In this document: positions 20,676 to 29,875 of the stretch, piece after piece
Position numbering within the stretch: position 1 is the stretch's first letter
Layout of the letters: every line of letters begins with the position of its first letter
Assembly (NCBI GenBank): GCA_014284505.1
Contig: JAAFYY010000001.1
Span: 3,410,001 to 3,474,000 of the forward strand
Direction of reading: 5' to 3'
From: Streptacidiphilus sp. 4-A2
GTDB taxonomy: Bacteria > Actinomycetota > Actinomycetes > Streptomycetales > Streptomycetaceae
DNA length: 64,000 nt
Position numbers and translations under genes: made by a program
Notes under the pieces: model-generated
Told to the model about the DNA's origin: nothing
What the model saw: only the letters and a program-made list of their open reading frames with translations
Databases searched by the model: none

Positions 20676-23600
20676 ATGGCTGACGAGAGTGGTGGGCTCA
20701 GGGCGCTGCGGATCTGGGCGCGGGAGGCCGTGGCCCGCGCCGATCTGCTGATCCCCTTCACCGAGGTCCGTGGCTGGACCGGTCGAAGGCCATGTCGGAG
20801 CCGGGTTTCACCGACCGGACGATCGACGAACTCACGGCTCTGGAAGCCACGCCGGGGCTTGCGGACACCCTCCGCCACGCGGTGTCGGCCCGCCTGGGCG
20901 CGCTGCTCGCGCTGCGCTACGCCTCCCCGGCGGCGCCCTCGCCGGAGCAGGACCGGCAGCGGGGACTGCGGTATCTGCGGCCGGTCCGTGCGGCCCGGCC
21001 CAGGGCCGCCGACTGGGAACGGCGGTGCGCCGCGTTCGGCCTGCTGGTGCTCGGGTTCCCGTACCGGGAGCTCGGCGGACACCAGGGCCTGCCTCCTGAC
21101 CACGCCGCCTTCGTGGACTGGTATCGCAAGCACGGGGACAACTTCGACCCCGGCGAGCTGCCGGAGCTCTTCGCCGACGTCCAGGCCCTGCCGCTGCCGG
21201 CCGAACTGCGGCAGCAACTCGACCAGGTGGTTCCGGCGGCCGCGCTGATCCAGGAGCTGCTGAAGCCCGGCGGCCTGTCCCGGATCACCGACGAGCGCCT
21301 GGCAAGCGTGTTCTCCTCCCCCGGCTTTCCCTACCGGGACCAGTTCGAGGTGCTGGTAAAGCTCCGGAAACAGCCGCCCGCCGAGGGCCGGCCGCCGGAC
21401 ACCCGCACACCGCAGGAGCGGTCGGCGGACCGGCTGCGGAACCAGGCACGCGTGCTGTCGACCCTGGAGAACCTGGCGCCGGAGTCCATCAGCCCGGACA
21501 CGCTCCGCGAACTGCACGAGGAACTGGAGCGGGAACCCCGGGACCCGTCGGTCCCACTGGAGCAGCAGCTGGAGGACGCCGCCCGGGTCATCGTGCACGA
21601 GGCGGTGGAGAGCGCGCGCCGAAGCGATCCCGTCCGGCTCGACTCCGCACTCGGCCGCATCGCCGACGCCATGGGCCGGCTTCCGGAGGGGCACGAACTG
21701 GTGCCCCTGCTGACGGCCATGCAGTCGATGCTGCTGAGCACCGCGGACGGGGCCGGTGGGAGCCTGCTGGACACCGAACTCGGGATCCGGCGCCTTGAGG
21801 CCCTCAATGGCCGACTCGACGAAGGCGGGATCCCGCCGGAGCTTGCCCTCGTCATCCGCACGCTATGCGCCGACTTCCGCACCGACCGGGCCGAGCGCAC
21901 GGAGGACCCCGCCGGACTGGACGAGGTCGTCGACGAACTGCTGAGCCTGCGGCAGCAGGCGCCGAAGGAGCAGGGCATCCTCGCCATCGTGCTGATGGCG
22001 CTCTCCCGGGCCTACCAGGTGCGCGGCGAGCTTCGTGACGACGCATCGGATCGCCGGAGGGCGCTGGAGTGCCTGGAAGAGGCCACCACAGAGGCAGCCG
22101 GCCTGTCTCCGGCTCTCAGGGCTGTCGGGGAGCAGCTGAAGGCCACCTTCCGGATCTGGCGCGGACGGGTCGAGGACGACCCCGCGCTCATCGCGGAGGG
22201 CGTGTCCACACCGCGGCCCAGAGGGAGCACCACCGACTGGGAGTTCACCACGCGGCGGGAAGGCTCGAACTGTACGAGCGGACCAGGGACCGCGCCCATC
22301 TGGAACAGGCCATCACGGAGCTGGAGCGCCTCCGGGAACGGGTCCGGCAGGGCGAGGAGACCACCATCGCTGTGCAGCTGCTGTGGCGGCTCGGCGAGGC
22401 GTACGCCAGCCGCTCCGACCACACGCAGGACTCCGGCGATCTGCGGGCGGCCATCGCCTCCACGGTGGAGTCCCTGTCCGCGCTGGCCGCCGACGTACTG
22501 CTGCAGACCGGGGCCGAGCACGGCCTGTCGGCCGCCCGGCAGGGCGGCGACCGGGGGGTGCTGGTCGCCCGCTGGGCCATGGTCTGCGGTCAGCTGGAGG
22601 ACGCGGTCGAGGCGCTGGAACTCGGCCGGGCGCTGGTCCTCCAGGCCGCGTCCAACTCCGCGGGGGTACCCGAGCGGCTGGCGGCCCGCGGAGCCCGGGA
22701 ACTCGCCGACGCCTGGCGTGCGGCGGCCTCCCCGACGGCGGCCTCCCCGACGGCGTCCTCCGCCGAGGCCGGCGGCGCCACCCGCGCGCTGCCCAGCAGC
22801 CTGCGGCGCCAGGCCCTGGAAGCCCTCGGCTACCGGCGGCGCGGCGACCAGAAACAGCTGCTGGGGACCCCGACCGTCGACGAACTGTGCGCCGCGGTCG
22901 CGGCCGGCGGCGCGGATGTGCTGGCCTACCTGGCCCCTGGTGAGGGGGACACCCCGGGGATGGCGCTCGTCCTTGGGCCGCGGACCGGCGCGGTGGCGTT
23001 CCTGGTGCCCGCGCTGTCGGGCGCCGGGAGCGGGCCGCTGCGCGCCTACCTGGACGCGGCGGCGGCCCGTTCCCGGGCGGGCGGCGACGCGGCCGACCGC
23101 GTCTGGGAGGAGGCCCTGTCGGGCCTGTGCGACTGGGCCTGGTCCGGGGTGATGCGCGAGCTCCGGGACCTGGTGCTGACCGTCGGCGCGGCGGGTGCCG
23201 ACGGCGGCACCGCCCAGCCCGGGTCGTGCTGGTGCCATGCGGCAACCTGGGCGTGGTGCCCTGGCACGCGGCCCGCGAACGCCACCGGGACTCCTACCGC
23301 TACGCCTGCCAGTACATGGTGGTGAGCTATGCCGCCTCCGGGAGCCAGCTGCTCCTCACGGTGGGACGCGAACCGCTCGCGGTCGGCTCGGCTCCGGTGC
23401 TGGTGGCCGATCCGCGGCTGGAACTGACCCATGCCGAACGGGAGATCAGCGCCCTGCACGCCGCCTTCTACCCGCAGGCCCGGTTGTTCGGCGACTTCTT
23501 CGAGCCGCCCGCGCCGCTGACGGGCTCCGGCACACCGGCCGAGGTACTGGCGCTGCTGGCGTCCGGGGACCGGCCGGTGTCCCTGCTGCATGTGGCGTCG

Positions 23601-24164
23601 CACGGCTCCGCGGGGCCGCGGCCGACCGTGTCGGCGCTCAGCCTGGCGTTCCCCGGCGACCGGGTCCTGGCCGGCCGAACAGGGCGGTCCGGGGGCGCTG
23701 CCGGACGCGGGCATGCTGACCGTGGCGCGGTTGCTCGACGGGTCGGCCGAGGGCAGCGCCGGGCGGCGCAGCGGGCCGCTCGTGGTCCTCAGTGCCTGCG
23801 AGACGGATCTGAGCACCCGCGACCACGACGAGGCACTCACCCTGACGACCGCGTTCCTGGCCCGGGGCGCACGCAATGTGGTGGGGTCGCGCTGGAGAAC
23901 CTCCGACGGCGCCTCGGCGCTGATGATGGCGGTCTTCCACCACTTCGTGGCCGTGGAACGGCTCGATCCGGCCCGGGCCCTCCAGGCGGCGCAGCTGTGG
24001 ATGTGGATCCGCAGCGCCGGCTGCCGGGCAGCGTGTGCGGCGCTCTGGCCTCCGACGCGCGACTGCCGGGCCTGGACCGGCCGTCGGTGTGGGCGGCCTT
24101 CATCCACCAGGGACATCCCGGATCGTCGCCCGCGGACCGGACCGCCACCGGAGGGACCGCGTGA
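20676..24164 (+). CDS. Large helical-repeat protein with C-terminal CHAT protease domain (frame changes)
   Basis: About 1,160 aa. The first ~700 residues are helical and TPR-like, rich in Leu/Glu/Arg repeats (for example RRALECLEEATTEAAGLSPALRAVG). The C-terminus is a CHAT (caspase-like) domain: LVPCGNLGVVPWHAAR, a His in SLLHVASHGS, a Cys in VVLSACETDLS, then FLARGARNVVGSRW. The catalytic His and Cys are both present. Frame changes lie near 20770, 22205, 23220, 23685 and 24005. It starts at ATG 20676 and its stop overlaps the antitoxin start (GTGA). CHAT proteins act in bacterial conflict and programmed-death systems. It heads a long rightward gene run. Confidence 0.85.
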
Positions 24165-24892
24165 ACGCCGACGAACTGCTCCTGCTGATCAGGTCGAGCT
24201 GGCCGGAGATCCACTCCGCGCTCGACGACGGGCAGCGTGGCGCTGCTGCTCGACCGGCTCGCGGCCCTGGCCGCCGCGCCCGCCGAGGAGCGGGCCGTCC
24301 GCCGGGCCGTGCAGGGCGTGCGGCTCGCCCTGTACGGCGCACTGCCGCCCGGCCACCCCGTGCGTTCCAGGCTGGACGGCCCGCGGTTGACCGAGCCGGT
24401 CCGGGAGGTGTCGACGGTGGCGCTGCGGGCGGGCGAACTGCACACCTGGCTCACCGCCCCCGGCCCGCCCACGGAGCCAGGCCCGACTCCGGGCCCGGAT
24501 CCTGGCCCGGATCCAGTCCCGGGAACCGGGACGGCGGGGATCGTCGCGGCGGTGCGCAGGCGGCTGCTGGGCGAGCGCTCGCTGTCGCCGGAGGAGGTGC
24601 GGCACCGCTGCGGCGACAGCGCGGCGGCGAGCATCGACGGACTGATCCGGCTCGACGACCCGGTACACGGAACCCGGTACCCGGCCTTCCAGTTCAGCAC
24701 GGACGGCGGTGGGGCGTTCCCGGTGGTACGCCGGGTCAATGCGCTGTTGCAGGCGGAGACCGACCCCTGGGCCCGGCCGACTGGTGGCTGAGCGGAAACC
24801 TCTGGCTGGGCGGCCGGCCGGCGGCGCTGCTCGGGCAGTTGCCCGACGAGCTGCTGGTCGGCGCGGCCTCGGCGATGCTGGAGGGCGACTGA
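24161..24892 (+). CDS. Antitoxin-like protein with C-terminal DUF2384 (MbcA/ParS) domain (frame changes)
   Basis: About 243 aa. The last 65 residues (AFPVVRRVNALLQAETDPW, then DWWLSGNLWLGGRPAALLGQLPDELLVGAA) fit the toxin-binding domain of MbcA/ParS antitoxins, which pair with RES toxins; the next gene encodes one. The N-terminal ~130 residues (DELLLLIRSSWPEIHSAL... and a Pro/Gly-rich linker GPTPGPDPGPDPVPG) are not recognised and are longer than in simple antitoxins. Frame changes lie near 24237 and 24780. It starts 4 bp inside the CHAT gene and ends TGATG with the RES gene. Confidence 0.7.
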   Translation: MNADELLLLIRSSWPEIHSALDDGQRGAAARPARGPGRRARRGAGRPPGRAGRAARPVRRTAARPPRAFQAGRPAVDRAGPGGVDGGAAGGRTAHLAHRPRPAHGARPDSGPGSWPGSSPGNRDGGDRRGGAQAAAGRALAVAGGGAAPLRRQRGGEHRRTDPARRPGTRNPVPGLPVQHGRRWGVPGGTPGQCAVAGGDRPLGPADWWLSGNLWLGGRPAALLGQLPDELLVGAASAMLEGD

Positions 24893-25556
24893 TGCCCAAC
24901 CGCTTCCCCCGAACGCGTACCGGATGACGCCCAATGTGGCCGTCCTGCCCGCAGGTTCCGCCCTGTGGCGGTGCCACAGCGCCCGGCGGCCGCCGGACGA
25001 GTTCAACCCGGTGGCCGCGGACTCCCATTTCGGCGGCAACCGCTTCGACGGCACCCCGGAGGACCCGTATCCCTTCCTGTACGCGGGCACCGAGCCGGCC
25101 ACGGCGCTCGCCGAAGTACTGCTGCGCTCCCTGGACTTCGACACCGGGTCGGGGTACCGGCTGGTGCCGCGCGCCTGGGTCGTGGGCCGTTCGCTGAGCC
25201 TGCTGCGCACCCGCGTCGACCTGCGGCTGATCCGGCTGGTGACCGAGGAGGACCTGGCCGCCGTGTGCCAGGACTCCTGGCTGCTGGAGGCCGACGGCGC
25301 CGGATATCCGCAGACCAGGCGTTGGGCGAGCGAGTTGCGTGCCCAGGTTCCGTCAGCGCAGGGCGTGTTGTGGCAGTCCCGGCGGCACCGGCCGCGGCAT
25401 GCGGTGCTGCTCTTCGGCGACCGCTGCGGCGGCTGGCCGCTGAAGCCCGACCCGGCGGGAGGCACCGCCGAGCTGGGCTCTCCCGCCGGGATGGCCGAGG
25501 CCAACCGGCTGCTCGCGCCGCTGCGTGCGGCCGTGGTCGCCGGGGAGAGCCGCTGA
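24892..25556 (+). CDS. RES-domain toxin (NAD+ phosphorylase/ADP-ribosyltransferase family)
   Basis: About 221 aa. ATG 24892 (MPNRFP) shares a base with the antitoxin stop; a base missing in a C run near 24910 shifts the frame to PNAYRMTPNVAVLPAGSALW. RES features: WRCHSARRPPDEFNP (conserved Arg), SHFGGNRFD, FLYAGTEPATALAEVLL (conserved Glu), and a C-terminal GVLWQSRRH (conserved Ser). RES toxins degrade or use NAD+ and are neutralised by a DUF2384 antitoxin, as found just upstream. Intact apart from the N-terminal shift. Confidence 0.82.
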
Positions 25557-25597
25557 AGTGCTTGTGGCCGCTGGTGCTGCGATGCATTCTTTGGCTC

Positions 25598-26607
25598 ATG
25601 GCCTCCGAGTTGGTCTACACATCACTTGTCACCGAGCTGAAGGAGGTGCGAAGAGCCGGCCTGGTACGCCTGCGGGACGGGAACTTCCGGCGCTGAGCGC
25701 GGCGGCAGCGGCCGTGGCCGGGCAGGAGCGCCCGGTCGCCGACGGGAGCCCCGCCGCCGCGGTCGAACAGCTGCTGCGGCTGGCGGTCTCCCGGCTGGAC
25801 GACGGCAGCCTGCGGGAGTCCGCCGAGTACACGCTGGGACTCACCCGCGGCACCCGTGACTGGCCCGGAGCCGACCGGCGCAGACGGGCCGCCGAGGTGT
25901 ACGGCGTCAGCGTGGAGCGGTTCCGCAAACACCACGAGGTGGTGATACTCGATCAGATAACGGAACAGATAGGCCTGTTGACTGCCGGGGCAGCACCGGC
26001 CGCGGGCCCGACCGGAACCCACCGGCTGCTCGCGGTCCCCGCGCGCGGCCGGACGGTCCCGGTCACACTCCACATCCACTCCATCGACCTGCTCCGCGAC
26101 GTGGACGTGATCGTCGCGCCGACCAACACCTACTTCGCATTGCCGGAGACGTACAAGTCCTCGGTGTCCGCCTCCCTGCGGCGTGCCGCGGCGAGCCGCG
26201 GCCTCACCGGAGAGCTGCTGTCCGACCCGGTCCACGACGAACTGCGGGACTGGACCGCCCGGCAGGACACGGCCGGACGTCCCGTGCTGGCGGGGACGGT
26301 CGCCGCGACCCACCCGGGCGCACTGGCCCAGCAGGGCATACGCCGGCTCTACCACGCCGCCGTGGCCGTGCCCCGCCCGGGGACCAACGACTACAACGTG
26401 CTCTCCGCCGACGTGACCCGATCGGTGGCCCGGGCGCTCGCACTGCTGGCCGAGGAGCGGGACGGGTTCGATCCGCCACTGCGCTCACTGGGCCTGCCGC
26501 TGCTCGGCTCGGGCCGCGGCGGTCTGTCGTACCAGCAGAGCATCAACGCGATCTGGCGGCGGTGGACGCGGAACTCTCCCGTGGCGCCGACTTCCGAATT
26601 CATCTGA
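25598..26607 (+). CDS. Macro-domain-like protein with N-terminal helical domain (one frame change)
   Basis: About 336 aa. The N-terminus (MASELVYTSLVTELKEVRRAG, then, after a change near 25675, helical segments with WPGADRRRRAAEVYGVSVERFRKHHE) resembles a domain I have seen beside other actinobacterial effectors. Residues ~150-330 look like a macro (ADP-ribose-binding) fold: VDVIVAPTNTYFALPETYKSS, LAGTVAATHPGALAQQGIRRL, YHAAVAVP, and the glycine-rich loop LGLPLLGSGRGGLSYQQS. It lies 41 bp after the RES gene. A role in binding or removing ADP-ribose marks, or sensing NAD-derived signals, is an inference. Confidence 0.65.
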
Positions 26608-26793
26608 TCGTCCGTCAACAAGTATCCGCGGAAGTAGTGTTGCAGACACTCACGCCGAGCGGCGGACCGGCCCCGACCGCGATCCGCCCAGGCTTCGCCC
26701 AGTGGACGCCCAGCCCCTCTGGTGGACTGGACAGTGACGGCGAAGGGACCGCAGCCATCCGGCCGGATGCCAGAAACAGCGAGGAAGCAGAAG
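26608..26793. promoter_or_regulatory. Gap before the ubiquitin-like gene, possible internal promoter
   Basis: This 186-bp gap is the largest in the island upstream of the conjugation genes, so a separate promoter for them is possible. GAGGAAG at 26781-26787 lies 6 bp upstream of ATG 26794 and is a good ribosome-binding site. No clear -10/-35 pair or palindrome was recognised. Confidence 0.35.
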
Positions 26794-27006
26794 ATGGGAC
26801 GTTACATGATCAACGGTGAAGTGGTCGATGTGCGGGAGGACCGTCCGCTCGCGGCGGACCTCAAGCAGGCGGCCGGTATCAACGGGGACGACTGGGTGAT
26901 GGTGACCATGCCGAACGGGCAGGTACTGCGGCTGCCGGACCAGGATCCGATGCCGTCCGGAGTGACCGACGTGACCATCGTGCCCCGCTACCAGTATGGC
27001 TGCTGA
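26794..27006 (+). CDS. Ubiquitin-like (beta-grasp) modifier protein, 70 aa
   Basis: An intact 70-residue protein. The order of strands and helix (RYMINGEVVDVREDR, then the LAADLKQAAGI helix, then WVMVTMPNGQVLRLPD, then TDVTIVPRYQYGC) fits a small ubiquitin-like beta-grasp fold. The tail ends Tyr-Gly-Cys, so a Gly is penultimate; removal of one residue by the downstream JAB peptidase would expose a Gly carboxylate. It overlaps the E2 gene by 11 bp. The E2, JAB and E1 genes that follow make the assignment much stronger than sequence alone does. It resembles ubiquitin-like proteins of prokaryotic E1-E2-JAB operons. Confidence 0.8.
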   Translation: MGRYMINGEVVDVREDRPLAADLKQAAGINGDDWVMVTMPNGQVLRLPDQDPMPSGVTDVTIVPRYQYGC

Positions 27007-27463
27007 CCTGAGCGCGGCCGCCCGCCGCAGGAGCCGGCTTCAGGCCGAGACGCAACTGCTCGCCCAGCGCTACGGCGAGGTCAACTACGATCGCCAGGAC
27101 GCCAGTTGGGTGCACATCGGGAAGTTCCCGGTGCCCGGCGGGTGGAGCCGGTCGCAGGTCGAGATCCTCATCGACGTGCCACACGGCAATCCCGGGTATC
27201 CCTCGGTGGCGCCGCAGTGGTTCTGGACCGACCGCGACCTCCGGACCTCCGACGGCCGTTCGATCCAGCACTTCTTCACCTCGGGCGGCTCCAGCCTCGC
27301 GGACCGGAGCTACACCGCCAAAGGATGGGGCCACTTCTGCATCCATGTCACGTCCTGGCACCCGGCGAGCGGCCTGAGACTCCAGGAGGGGCACAGTCTG
27401 CTCTCCTACCTCGACCTGATCGCGGCCGTCTTCCGCGACCGCAAGCGGCTCGCCGGAGGCTGA
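26996..27463 (+). CDS. Prokaryotic E2-like ubiquitin-conjugating protein
   Basis: Intact, 155 aa, ATG 26996 inside the modifier gene. It shows an E2-like pattern: a central sheet (VEILIDVPHGNPGYPSVAP), a flap-like QWFWTDRDLR...IQHFF, then KGWGHFCIHVTSWHP and a C-terminal helix. Cys115, in HFCIHV, is the only cysteine in the protein and is therefore the candidate thioester residue. It fits the prokaryotic E2 'family E' type. It would accept the modifier from the E1 domain encoded next. Confidence 0.8.
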   Translation: MAADLSAAARRRSRLQAETQLLAQRYGEVNYDRQDASWVHIGKFPVPGGWSRSQVEILIDVPHGNPGYPSVAPQWFWTDRDLRTSDGRSIQHFFTSGGSSLADRSYTAKGWGHFCIHVTSWHPASGLRLQEGHSLLSYLDLIAAVFRDRKRLAGG

Positions 27464-27466
27464 CCC

Positions 27467-29098
27467 GTGGACGTTGAGATCGTCTTCCCGAGCCCGCAGT
27501 GGGAACTCCTTCACCGGCACCTGTTCGCGTCGGCACCGGACGCCGGCGACCGCAGCCCCGACGAGCAGCTCGCGTTCGCCCTGGCCGCACCGGTCCGGTC
27601 GGCGACGGGCGTGCGGCTGACCGTCCGGGAGATACTCCCGGCCCGGCCGCAGGACCTGGAGCACCGGTCACCGGTGGCGATCGCCCCCAGGGCCGACTTC
27701 GTCGCGGCCGCCCTCACCCGCTGCCGGCAGGAGGGGTGGAGCCTGATCGAGGCGCACTCGCACCCCTTCAGCCATGGCCCGGGCACCACCTTCAGCGGCA
27801 TCGACTGGGCCAGCGACCAGGCGAAGATGCCCCGGGTGGCCGGTCTGCTGCCGGAGCACGCCCTGCATGCCACGATGGTGCTCGGCCGGTCGAGCCTCGA
27901 TGCCCACTACTACGACGGGCCTCGGCGAGCATCCGGCCGGTCGACCGGATCCGCGTGCTCGGCGCCCAGGCGGGCACCCCGCAACTGATGCGCATCGCCC
28001 CGACAGGCGCCTCCGCCCCCGCGCGGTCCGCGCCGCGCAGGCGGATGTGGAGCCGGCGCCGCGAGGACGGCGACGCCGCCGCCGATGACCACCGGCACAA
28101 CCCCTCCCGCGAGCGTGACCACGACGACCGCGCCGACCGCGCCGACCACAACAGCGACCACGACCGCTCCCGTGACCGTGCCGACGACCAGCGTTACGAC
28201 CGGCAGATCCCTTTGCTCGGGCGGGAGTTCCAGCGGCAGCTGGCGGGGACCACCGTCGCGGTCGTCGGGCTCGGGGGCCTGGGCTCCTTCGCCGCCCTGG
28301 AGTGCGCACACCTCGGGTTCGGCAGGCTTGTCCTGGTCGACCCGGACACGGTCGAGCACTCCAACCTCAACCGGCTGCTCGGCGCGACCGAGGCGGACGT
28401 CGGCCGGCCCAAGGTCGAGGTGTACGCCGACCTGCTCCGCGCCGTCGCGCCGACAAGCACCGTGGAAGCGGTGCACGACTCGGTCCTGAGCGAGGCGGCC
28501 CTGGGCCCGGTGCGCGCCGCGGACCTGCTCCTCGGCTGTGTCGACAGCCATGGCGCCCGGCTGGTCCTGAACCAGCTGGCCGTCCAGTACGTCATCCCCT
28601 ACCTCGACGCCGGCAGCGGCACCCGCATCGACGACGCCCACCGGGTCACCCATGTCGGCGGCCAGATCCAGGCGGTCCTGCCCGGCATGGGCTGTCTGGA
28701 GTGCCGGGGCTTCATCGACGCCCGCCAGGCGGCCTTCGACCTCGCCCCCTCGCACATCCGCGACCGGGAGATCGCGCACGGATACGGCACCCGGGAACCG
28801 GCCCCCTCGGTGGTCTTCCTGAACGGCGTGGTCGGATCGCTGCTGGTGGCGCAGGCGGTGCAACTGCTCTCCGGCGCACTGCGGACGGCGCACAGCGGCC
28901 CGGTGCCCGCGATCACGCTCTACAACGCTCGCCCCCTCCCTCACCGCCGTCGCGGCCGAACCCGACGACGCCTGCCCCACCTGCGGAACCGACGGCGTCA
29001 CCGCTCTGGCCGATCTCTCCCCGCTGCACAGCGCGACCCCGTCGGCCCCGCCGCCGGCCGCCCGCCTCGCCGGGGTCGGTGACCGTTCCGATGCCTGA
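27467..29098 (+). CDS. JAB isopeptidase and E1-like adenylating enzyme, apparently fused (two frame changes)
   Basis: The N-terminal domain is a JAB/JAMM metallopeptidase: EAHSHPF (His97, His99) followed by FSGIDWASD (Ser110, Asp113). Near 27920 the frame changes. The second frame reads smoothly through VDRIRVLGAQAG and a charged Asp/Arg/His linker into a ThiF/E1 domain: ATP loop VVGLGGLGSFAA, VDPDTVEHSNLNRL, GRPKVEVYA, CVDSHGAR, CxxC in GCLECRG, and a second CxxC (CPTCG) after another change near 28930. The paired CxxC motifs suggest a zinc site. If the first shift is an error this is a single ~540-aa JAB-E1 protein; if real, JAB stops at 27988 in TGATG with an E1 start. It starts 3 bp after the E2 stop. 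Confidence 0.8.
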
Positions 29099-29832
29099 TC
29101 CGATCCCCACCAACCGGAACGTCGGCCCACAGCCCGACGAGGAGCCGCCCCCGGCGGCCGGCCCCGACCCGCAGCGCTTCCGTCGGGCCCCGCGGCCGCA
29201 GAACCGCGCCGGGCGGGTCATCGGCGGATAGTCCTGGCGGTCATCGCGATCGCGGTCATCCAGAGCGCGCAGAACTCCGGCAGCCCGCAGGCCACACCCA
29301 CCGTCCCGGTCTCCTCCCCTTCGACGACTTCACGCCGCCGGCGGATCCGCCGCTGCCGCCCGTGCCCACCCTGGCCGATCCGCCGCAGACCACGGCCCCG
29401 CCGCCCGCGCCCGCCCCGGTCCAGCCCATTCCGACCACCGAGGCGCCCGCACCCCCTCCGGTGCAGCCCATTCCGACCACCGAAGCGCCCGCGCCTGCCC
29501 CGGTCCAGCCCGCTCCGCCACCGCCTCCGCCGCCCAGGCCGAACTACTACGGCGCGATCGCCGTCAGCCACAACGGCGCCACCGGCAAAGCCTGGAACTA
29601 CGGCTCGACGGCCGCCGCCGACCAGGCAGCGCTGAACTCCTGCCCCGACTCCGGCTGCACCGTGCTCACCTCCTTCGTCAACGGCTGCGGTGCCGTCGCC
29701 TTCAACCCCGCCACCAACCAGTACTGGGGCGGCAACGGCGCCACACCCATCGCCGCCGAGGACGACGCGATCTCCAACGACGGCGGCGGGCACTGGACCA
29801 CCTACGTCTGCACCACCCGCTACAACTCCTGA
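29091..29832 (+). CDS. Membrane-anchored Pro-rich protein with DUF4189 domain (frame changes)
   Basis: About 246 aa. ATG 29091 lies 8 bp inside the E1 gene. Acidic/Pro-rich N-terminus, a short hydrophobic segment (VLAVIAIAVIQSAQ, after a change near 29228), then a Pro/Ala/Thr linker with a repeated unit VQPIPTTEAPAP. A second frame change near 29330 leads into a C-terminal domain of ~90 residues (YYGAIAVSHNGATGKAW, Cys pairs in CPDSGCTVL and NGCGAVAF) matching DUF4189. The domain probably lies outside the membrane. The overlap suggests co-expression with the conjugation genes. Confidence 0.65.
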
Positions 29833-29875
29833 GCCTGCTGTCATCATGCGGTCACTGCGCCCGGGGAGGTGTCCG

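Noticed and set aside
27986-27990. TGATG junction taken as a natural JAB stop and E1 start
   Set aside because: Not excluded, but the JAB frame before this stop looks out of frame and the alternative frame continues family-like sequence, so a fusion was preferred.
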